Origin: JACKEQ01 sp041389565
GTDB lineage: Bacteria; Myxococcota_A; UBA796; GCA-2862545
Assembly (NCBI GenBank): GCA_041389565.1
Contig: JAWKRP010000003.1
Location: forward strand, 186,001 to 250,000
Direction of reading: 5' to 3'
DNA: 64,000 nt
Shown: piece by piece, positions 59,294 through 64,000 of the stretch
Position numbering within the stretch: position 1 is the first letter of the stretch
Layout: every line of letters begins with the position of its first letter
Made by a program: the position numbers and the translations under genes
The notes under the pieces: model-generated
Seen by the model: only the letters and a program-made list of their open reading frames with translations
What the model was told of the DNA's origin: nothing
Database searches by the model: none

Positions 59294-59895
59294 TGTCGGC
59301 CGGTCCACCCATCACGTCCATGGATGCCGGTTTTCGCAACCGGCGGCGCACTGCGCTCCTGCCGGATGCGGTGATCGGGATGATCTTCTTCATCCTGGCC
59401 GAGATCATGCTGTTCTCCGGGTTCGTCAGCGGCTTCGCCATCATCAAGGCCAACGCCCCCGGCAGCGTGTGGCCGCCTCCGGGTCAGCCGCGCCTCCCGG
59501 TCGAGTCCACCGGGTTCAACACCCTGCTCCTGCTCGCGTCCGGAGCGGTGCTCTTCTACGCCGGCCGCCGGTACAAGGAGAGCCCCGACGCCGCGAAGCT
59601 CCCGTTCATCGGCGCCATCCTGCTCGGCGCTTCCTTCGTCGGCCTCCAGGGGCGCGAGTGGGCGGCCCTGCTCGCCGATGGGCTCACCTTCACGTCGAGC
59701 AGCTACGGCAGCTTCTTCTACATGATCGTCGGATGCCACGCCCTGCACGCGGTGTCGGCCATCATCGCGCTCGTCTGGCTCGTCGCGCGCCTGTTCCGGG
59801 GCACGCTCTCGGACGAGGCCTTCATCGCCGGCCGGATGTTCTGGTACTTCGTCGTCCTCGTCTGGCCGTTCCTCTACTGGCAGGTCTACCTGTGA
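59293..59895 (+). CDS. Cytochrome c oxidase subunit III-like protein (second copy)
   Basis: A 200-residue protein with five membrane helices. VIGMIFFILAEIMLFSGFVSG, EWAALLADGLTFTSSSYGSFF and GCHALHAVSAIIALVWLVAR with a final MFWYFVVLVWPFLYWQVY match the short subunit III/NorE family. It is only distantly similar to the copy at 58235. Heme-copper operons with two subunit III genes are known in this kind of proteobacterium, where they may form a heterodimer in place of the seven-helix protein. Confidence 0.85.
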   Translation: MSAGPPITSMDAGFRNRRRTALLPDAVIGMIFFILAEIMLFSGFVSGFAIIKANAPGSVWPPPGQPRLPVESTGFNTLLLLASGAVLFYAGRRYKESPDAAKLPFIGAILLGASFVGLQGREWAALLADGLTFTSSSYGSFFYMIVGCHALHAVSAIIALVWLVARLFRGTLSDEAFIAGRMFWYFVVLVWPFLYWQVYL

Positions 59896-60161
59896 GGGCG
59901 CCGCGTCGGTGGGCCCCCGCGCTGGTCGCGTTCGCCCTGTGGCTCGTCAGCCCCTCCGCGATGGCGTGTGCCGTGTGTGGGGGCGGTGGGCAGAACCGCC
60001 AGGCCTTCCTCGACACGATGGTGTTCCTGTCGCTGATGCCGCTGCTCGGGCTCGGTGTGTTCGGCGGGGTCGTGTGGTACCTCGCGAAGAAGGCCCAGGA
60101 GGCCGAGCGGGCCGACGCCCTCGCCGCGCAGGCCGTCCCGGTCGCTTCCGAGCCCCGCTGA
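59892..60161 (+). CDS. Small exported membrane protein ending the cox operon
   Basis: An 89-residue protein with a signal-type helix (PALVAFALWLVSPSAMACAV), then CAVCGGGGQNRQAF and a second helix (FLSLMPLLGLGVFGGVVWYL) with a charged tail. C-x2-C next to Gly residues recalls small redox or metal sites. GTG start overlapping the previous stop (GTGA). Such CxVC proteins often close oxidase operons in related bacteria, but no function is known. Confidence 0.7.
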   Translation: MRAPRRWAPALVAFALWLVSPSAMACAVCGGGGQNRQAFLDTMVFLSLMPLLGLGVFGGVVWYLAKKAQEAERADALAAQAVPVASEPR

Positions 60162-60183
60162 GTCGCGAGCCCGCCGACCGCCG

Positions 60184-60399
60184 GTGAGTCGCGGTCGCGA
60201 AGGGACGGACCAGGTCCGCCAACGGCCGCGACGGTCCGTGAGTCGCGGTCGCGAAGGGACGGACCAGGTCCGCCAACGGCCGCGACGGTCCGTGAGTCGC
60301 GGTCGCGAAGGGACGGACCAGGTCCGCCAACGGCCGCGACGGTCCGTGAGTCGCGGTCCCGAAGGGACGGACCAGGTCCGCCAACGGCCGCGACGGTCC
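60184..60399. repeat. Four tandem 54-bp repeats between the cox operon and SURF1
   Basis: Units start at 60184, 60238, 60292 and 60346. Three are identical and the fourth differs by one base (GTCCCG for GTCGCG). Each contains the palindrome CGGACCAGGTCCG, and GGTCCGT at the end of each unit can pair with ACGGACC in the next. A partial unit follows at 60400. Being 54 bases long it stays open in several frames, which gives spurious repeat ORFs. It lies between convergent genes, so it may act in termination or as a protein-binding array. Confidence 0.9.
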
Positions 60400-60409
60400 G
60401 TGAATCGGG

Positions 60410-61198
60410 TCAGCCCGCTTCGGTCTGGCGGGCCCGTCGCCAGCCGTACCAGAGCCACAGCCCGAACGCGATCAGCGAGAACGAGAACCACTGCACCGCG
60501 TACTCCAGGTGGTGCAGCACCTTCAGGTACGTCGTGTAGCCCCCGGCCGGGAGCTCCGTGGTGCGGCGCTGCTCGAGGTCTTCGAGCTCCGGGCCCTGCA
60601 CCACGTAGACCTCGCCCGTCACGCTCTCCACGGCCGCGATGCTGTGGATGGGGATGAGGACCCCGCGGGTGAGCACACCGAGGAAGGGCTCCGTCTGCAG
60701 CGGCCAGTAGGGCTTGCCGAGCGTCGGGTGGACCAGGGGCTCGACCTTGGCGGTGTCGGTCGCCACCTGGAGGATGCCCTCGACCACCACGGGGCCCGGA
60801 TCGGTGTCGAGCCAGGCCGTCCACCCGTCGACCGGGATCCAGCCGCGCAGCACCAGCACGTCGGGACCGTCGTCGACGTCCAGGGTGCTGACCACTGCGT
60901 AGCCGTTCCGCGAGAACTTGATCCCGCCCGTGACCACGTGCGTGTTGCGGTAGTGGCCCGTGAGCCGCACGCGGCGGTAGTCGAGCGCGTCGTACGGCGG
61001 CTCGACCGTGGTGAGCTCCGGAAGGGCATGGCGCGACTCCCGCTGCTCCGCGATGGCCGACCGCTCCCGGTACCGGCTCAGCTGCCAGAACCCCAGGCGG
61101 ATCGTGACCGTGCACACGAACAGCACGACCACCGTGGAGACCCAGCCGGGCCGGACTCTCGGGCCGTCTGCGGGCCTTGGACTGCTTCCGGTGGACAC
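60410..61198 (-). CDS. SURF1 family oxidase assembly protein
   Basis: A 262-residue protein with two membrane helices near the ends (VSTVVVLFVCTVTIRLGFWQL; WFSFSLIAFGLWLWYGWR), the SURF1 topology. LGFWQLSRYRER, RRVRLTGHY, GWIPVDGW and the C-terminal HLEYAVQWFSFSL are the conserved blocks. SURF1 helps insert heme a into subunit I. It converges on the cox operon across the 54-bp repeats and is followed upstream by two small genes on the same strand. Confidence 0.88.
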   Translation of the reverse strand: MSTGSSPRPADGPRVRPGWVSTVVVLFVCTVTIRLGFWQLSRYRERSAIAEQRESRHALPELTTVEPPYDALDYRRVRLTGHYRNTHVVTGGIKFSRNGYAVVSTLDVDDGPDVLVLRGWIPVDGWTAWLDTDPGPVVVEGILQVATDTAKVEPLVHPTLGKPYWPLQTEPFLGVLTRGVLIPIHSIAAVESVTGEVYVVQGPELEDLEQRRTTELPAGGYTTYLKVLHHLEYAVQWFSFSLIAFGLWLWYGWRRARQTEAG

Positions 61199-61211
61199 CG
61201 GAGCCCCTCCG

Positions 61212-61412
61212 TCAGGTGAGCAGGATCCGGTTGATGAACAGGCACCCGAACGCCCAGCTCCCGGACACCGCGCTGCCCAGCACCTTGCGGAGCAGGCCCC
61301 AGTCTTCGGGCGCGTACGAGAACACCACGTACGTGCACACCACGAGGCACACGGCGAACCACGCGATCTGGACGCTGCGCCGCATGTAGAGCACCGCCTC
61401 TTCCTTCGCCAT
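61212..61412 (-). CDS. Small membrane protein upstream of SURF1 (66 residues)
   Basis: ATG at 61412 has AGGAGG five bases upstream. Two hydrophobic helices are visible (QIAWFAVCLVVCTYVVFSY; SGSWAFGCLFINRILL) with a charged start MAKEEAVLYMRRS. It lies 13 bases before the SURF1 start, so the two are probably co-translated. It is not recognised; an oxidase assembly role is suggested by position. Confidence 0.65.
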   Translation of the reverse strand: MAKEEAVLYMRRSVQIAWFAVCLVVCTYVVFSYAPEDWGLLRKVLGSAVSGSWAFGCLFINRILLT

Positions 61413-61444
61413 GCCGACCTCCTGGGAGAAACCTACCGTGGTCG

Positions 61445-61789
61445 TCAGTGCGCGTGGTCGTGCGCAACGCCAGGCTGCGGATCGCCCACCGGCACGAGCT
61501 CGAAGCGGTCGGCCACGATCTTGTCGCCGTACTGCGTGCCCGTGATCACGGCCTCCCGGCGCTGCGTACACATCCCGCCGGGACCGTGCGCGTCGTGGTC
61601 GAGCGGAACCCCCGGACCCGTCACGGGGAGGTACGTCTCGTCGCCCACCTCGGCCGCCCAGTAGCAGCCCGTGGGGGGCTTCACGTGGAAGATGCACATC
61701 CCGCACGCCACGGTGAGCTTCTGCGCCTCGAGCGGCGTGCCCAGCGAGCACCCCGTCAGGACCAGCGCGAGCAGTGCGAGTCGGGTCAT
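61445..61789 (-). CDS. DUF6370-like lipoprotein with conserved CGMC
   Basis: A 114-residue protein. MTRLALLALVLTGCSLG has a lipobox (LTGC). VACGMCIFHVKPPTGCYWAAEV and DAHGPGGMCTQRREAVITG are the conserved Cys/His blocks of the DUF6370 family, whose CGMC recalls copper-binding or thiol-redox sites. The C-terminus is His-rich (GVAHDHAH). A copper-handling role for CuA/CuB assembly would fit its place beside SURF1 but is inference. GGAGG precedes the ATG by four bases. Confidence 0.7.
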   Translation of the reverse strand: MTRLALLALVLTGCSLGTPLEAQKLTVACGMCIFHVKPPTGCYWAAEVGDETYLPVTGPGVPLDHDAHGPGGMCTQRREAVITGTQYGDKIVADRFELVPVGDPQPGVAHDHAH

Positions 61790-61921
61790 GCGTCCTCCGG
61801 CTGCTCGCCCTAACGCGCTCGGCGTGCTGGGCGTGACGCGTTCGGGACCTCCGCTGGCGCGATCCGCCAGTGTCGCGAGACCCCGTTCGCCGTATCCTCC
61901 AGTCGTCCAGGGAGGAACGGC

Positions 61922-62737
61922 ATGTCCGACAAGCGTGTGGCACTGGTGACCGGCGCGTCCGCGGGGATCGGCAAGGCGATCGTGCGGCGCCTGCTGAAGG
62001 ACGGGTGGACCGTCTACGGCGCGGCCCGGCGCGTCGACAAGATGGCCGACATCGAAGCCGAGGGCGCGAAGACCGTGCGGCTCGACGTCACCGACGAAGC
62101 CAGCCTGCAGGAAGGCGTGAAGGCGCTGCTCGACGCCGAGGGCCGCATCGACGTCGTCGTGAACAACGCCGGCTACGGCTCCTACGGCGCGCTCGAGGAG
62201 GTGCCCATCGACGAGGCGAAGCGCCAGTTCGACGTGAACGTGTTCGGCGTGATCCGGCTCACCCAGTTGGTGCTCCCCACGATGCGCGAGCAGCGGTCGG
62301 GGACCATCGTGAACATCACCTCGATGGGCGGCCGCATCTGGATGCCCATCGGCGGCTGGTACCACGCGACGAAGCACGCGCTCGAGGTGCTGTCGGACAC
62401 CCTGCGGGTCGAGGTCGCGCCCTTCGGCGTGAAGGTGGTGGTCGTGCAGCCCGGCGCCATCCAGAGCGAGTGGTCGGAGATCGCTGCCGACAACCTCGAC
62501 AAGACCGCCGCCGGCTCGAAGTACGGCGAGCTCATCGGCCCGATGTCGAACACCCTGCGGAACTACGACTCCGCGGCGCCACCCGAGGTGGTCGCGGACG
62601 CCGTCGCGAGCGCCGTGGGTACGTCGTCCCCGTACCGTCGGTACGCCGTGCCGTTCCAGAGCCGCGCGTTCATCTTCCTGCACCGCTGGATGCCCGACTG
62701 GCTGTGGGAGCGCGTCATCGTGCGGGCGCTCGCCTGA
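61922..62737 (+). CDS. Short-chain dehydrogenase/reductase
   Basis: A 271-residue NAD(P)-dependent enzyme. VALVTGASAGIGKAIV is the cofactor loop (TGxxxGIG), VVVNNAGYGSYGALEE the NNAG motif, and NITSMGGRIWMPIGGWYHATKHA supplies Ser, Tyr and Lys of the active site. RR after the second strand suggests NADPH. The classical SDR type acts on alcohols or ketones; substrate unknown. GGAGG lies upstream of ATG. Its stop overlaps the AraC gene start (TGATG). Confidence 0.9.
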   Translation: MSDKRVALVTGASAGIGKAIVRRLLKDGWTVYGAARRVDKMADIEAEGAKTVRLDVTDEASLQEGVKALLDAEGRIDVVVNNAGYGSYGALEEVPIDEAKRQFDVNVFGVIRLTQLVLPTMREQRSGTIVNITSMGGRIWMPIGGWYHATKHALEVLSDTLRVEVAPFGVKVVVVQPGAIQSEWSEIAADNLDKTAAGSKYGELIGPMSNTLRNYDSAAPPEVVADAVASAVGTSSPYRRYAVPFQSRAFIFLHRWMPDWLWERVIVRALA

Positions 62738-63720
62738 TGGGCGCGACCTTCGCGCTCCAGACCGCATGGCCGCTCATCCTGCGCGACCTCGGGGTGCCGG
62801 CGGCCCGTGTGCTCCGCCGCGCAGACATGCCCGCCGACCTGTTCTCCCGTCCGCAGCCCCAGGTCACCGCCGATCAGTACTTCCGGCTCTGGGAGGCCGT
62901 GGTCGCCGAGCTCGACGACCCGGATGTCGCGCTCCGCATCGGGCAGGCCGTGTCGGTCGAGATGTTCGACCCCCCGCTGTTCGCTGCGCTGTGCAGCCCC
63001 GACCTCGCGACGGCTGCCGACCGCCTGTCGCGGTACAAGGCGCTGGTCGGCCCGTTCACCCTGGCCGTCGAGCCCGCGTCCGGGCTCCTGTCGCTCACGT
63101 ACGGCGCCCTCGGGTTCCCGGAGCTCCCGCCGGTCGTCGCGCAGACCGAGCTCGTCTTCCTCGTCAGCTTCGTACGGCTCGCCACCCGTGCGCCCGTCCG
63201 TCCGGTCGAGGTCGTGTTCCGCCAGCTGCCGCCCGGCCGTGCGGCGTTCGAGGCCTTCTTCGGCGTGCCCGTCCGCCAGGGGCCCACGTGGACCGTCCGG
63301 TTCGCCGAGCTCGACGCGCGCCGCCCGTTCCTCACCGCCAGCCCGGCGATGTGGGAGGCGTTCGAGCCCGCCCTGCGCACCCGCCTGGACGGTCTCCTCG
63401 CGTCGGCCACCCACGAAGAGCGCGTCCGTGCGGCCCTCCTCGAGCTGCTCCCGAGCGGGAGGAGCGCCGTGGCGGACGTCTCCAGGGCCCTCGGGCTCAG
63501 CGCGCGCAGCCTGCAGCGGAGGCTCGGCGAAGAGGGCACCACGTACCAGGCGGTCCTCCACCGCACCCGCGAAGCGCTCGCGCGCCACTACCTCGCCTCC
63601 ACCGACCTCCAGAGCGCGGAGATCGCGTTCCTGCTGGGCTACGACGACCCCAGCTCCTTCTTCCGGGCGTTCCACCAGTGGACCGGCTCGGCACCCGGCC
63701 GGGTGCGGTCGCGCCGGTGA
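62737..63720 (+). CDS. AraC family transcriptional regulator
   Basis: A 327-residue protein. The N-terminal half (VLRRADMPADLFSRPQPQVT ... LWEAVVAELDDPDVALRIGQ) is the Arabinose_bd-type ligand domain of OruR/ArgR-like AraC regulators. The C-terminal HTH_18 region holds VADVSRALGLSARSLQRRLG, EALARHYLASTDLQSAEIAF and LLGYDDPSSFFRAFHQWTG. It is translationally coupled to the SDR gene and probably controls it together with other genes. Confidence 0.9.
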   Translation: MGATFALQTAWPLILRDLGVPAARVLRRADMPADLFSRPQPQVTADQYFRLWEAVVAELDDPDVALRIGQAVSVEMFDPPLFAALCSPDLATAADRLSRYKALVGPFTLAVEPASGLLSLTYGALGFPELPPVVAQTELVFLVSFVRLATRAPVRPVEVVFRQLPPGRAAFEAFFGVPVRQGPTWTVRFAELDARRPFLTASPAMWEAFEPALRTRLDGLLASATHEERVRAALLELLPSGRSAVADVSRALGLSARSLQRRLGEEGTTYQAVLHRTREALARHYLASTDLQSAEIAFLLGYDDPSSFFRAFHQWTGSAPGRVRSRR

Positions 63721-63742
63721 TAACGTGGCCGGAGGAGTGTCC

Positions 63743-64000
63743 ATGCCCCTCAAGCTCGCCAGCATCATGTCGACGTTCCCGACCCACGTCGAGGGCGACA
63801 CCCTCGTGTCCGAAGCCCTCCAGCGGCTCGAGTCGGCGGGGTTCAACCACCTGCCGGTGTCCGAGGGCGACCGTGTCGTCGGCGTCGTGTCGCGGCGCAT
63901 GCTCCGCGCGGCGCGGGCCGCCGGCGGGGGCTCCATCACGCTCGGTGCGCTGTGCGACGAGCCCTTCGTGTCCGTCGAGATCGGAACCCCGCTCGCCGAC
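63743..64000 (+). CDS. CBS-domain protein, 5' part cut by the window edge
   Basis: ATG at 63743 has AGGAG five bases upstream. The first 86 residues are visible: MPLKLASIMSTFPTHVEGD, then LVSEALQRLESAGFNHLPVS, DRVVGVVSRRMLRAAR and a second CBS start (LGALCDEPFVSVEIGT). This is the layout of a small CBS-pair protein like the one at 22226. The C-terminal half lies outside the window. Confidence 0.85.
   Translation, partial: MPLKLASIMSTFPTHVEGDTLVSEALQRLESAGFNHLPVSEGDRVVGVVSRRMLRAARAAGGGSITLGALCDEPFVSVEIGTPLAD

Noticed and set aside
59947..60384. A minus-strand ORF with four 18-residue repeats (ADLVRPFATATHGPSRPL) and a matching plus-strand repeat ORF
   Set aside because: Both arise because the 54-bp repeat is a multiple of three. 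There is no ribosome site, and the minus-strand frame runs into the cox operon.
1..64000. CRISPR arrays, rRNA or tRNA genes, prophage structural genes, riboswitches
   Set aside because: No regularly spaced short repeats with unique spacers, no conserved RNA motifs and no phage head or tail genes were recognised by reading. A covariance-model scan was not possible.

Overview
The window is about 64 kb of very GC-rich DNA (roughly 70% by eye). It is densely coded, with many 4-base ATGA/GTGA stop-start overlaps, frequent GTG starts and AGGAGG-type ribosome binding sites. The gene content points to a member of the Myxococcota (former Deltaproteobacteria), probably aerobic. Pointers are a giant MopE-type repeat protein, RCC1-like lipoproteins, a DUF4097/AgmX-type protein, many short MLL..LAC lipoprotein signals followed by Asp-Thr spacers, and a PEGA-like lipoprotein. 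No rRNA, tRNA or CRISPR was seen. The taxonomic call is inference.

Layout. 1-9 kb: a partial hypothetical gene, then a minus-strand trio (site-2 protease, FAD amine oxidoreductase, M28 peptidase), an EEP-fold hydrolase, and two ECF sigma/anti-sigma modules, the first with a DUF4097/AgmX effector. An Amidase_3 lipoprotein gene with a frameshift follows. 9-14.5 kb: one 1803-residue surface protein. 14.5-22 kb: hpt with a 2OG-Fe(II) oxygenase, then a minus-strand run of a lipoprotein, a metalloprotease/propeller protein, a phospholipase-C-type phosphoesterase and a P-loop kinase. 22-28.4 kb: a CBS protein and a segmental duplication of an RCC1-like lipoprotein plus the start of a molybdopterin oxidoreductase gene. 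One copy of the oxidoreductase gene survives only as a stub, and an RTX-repeat gene lies between the copies. 28.3-30.3 kb: an unrecognised three-gene P-loop ATPase cassette. 30.5-36.3 kb: an outer-membrane barrel, a LolA-like protein, two small envelope genes, and a gamma-glutamyltransferase gene split by a 1597-bp insertion sequence. 36.4-41 kb: PhoX-like phosphatase, sulfatase, MBL-fold protein.

41-49.2 kb is the most unusual part. A 121-residue protein with three GPCLD(I/V)A repeats is translationally coupled to a radical SAM/SPASM enzyme. That gene overlaps a 949-residue protein combining B12-binding, radical SAM, a PCMT-like domain and a C-terminal HEEMH metalloprotease-like motif. Convergent to these are two paralogous 58-61 residue peptides ending in PVKPW, a PLP trans-sulfuration enzyme, a diiron ferritin-like protein and a lipoprotein with three GNLM(P/A)PP repeats. 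The arrangement looks like a RiPP-type peptide-modification locus, which is inference.

49.2-64 kb: a MATE transporter and a lipoprotein, then a full aa3-type cytochrome c oxidase locus. It holds ctaB, ctaA, two cytochromes c, coxB, coxA, two subunit-III genes, subunit IV, SURF1, a DUF6370-like lipoprotein and small membrane proteins. GCAACG...CGTTGC boxes lie upstream of ctaB, ctaA and the cox operon. Four 54-bp tandem repeats separate the oxidase operon from convergent SURF1. The window ends with an SDR, an AraC regulator and a CBS protein cut by the edge.
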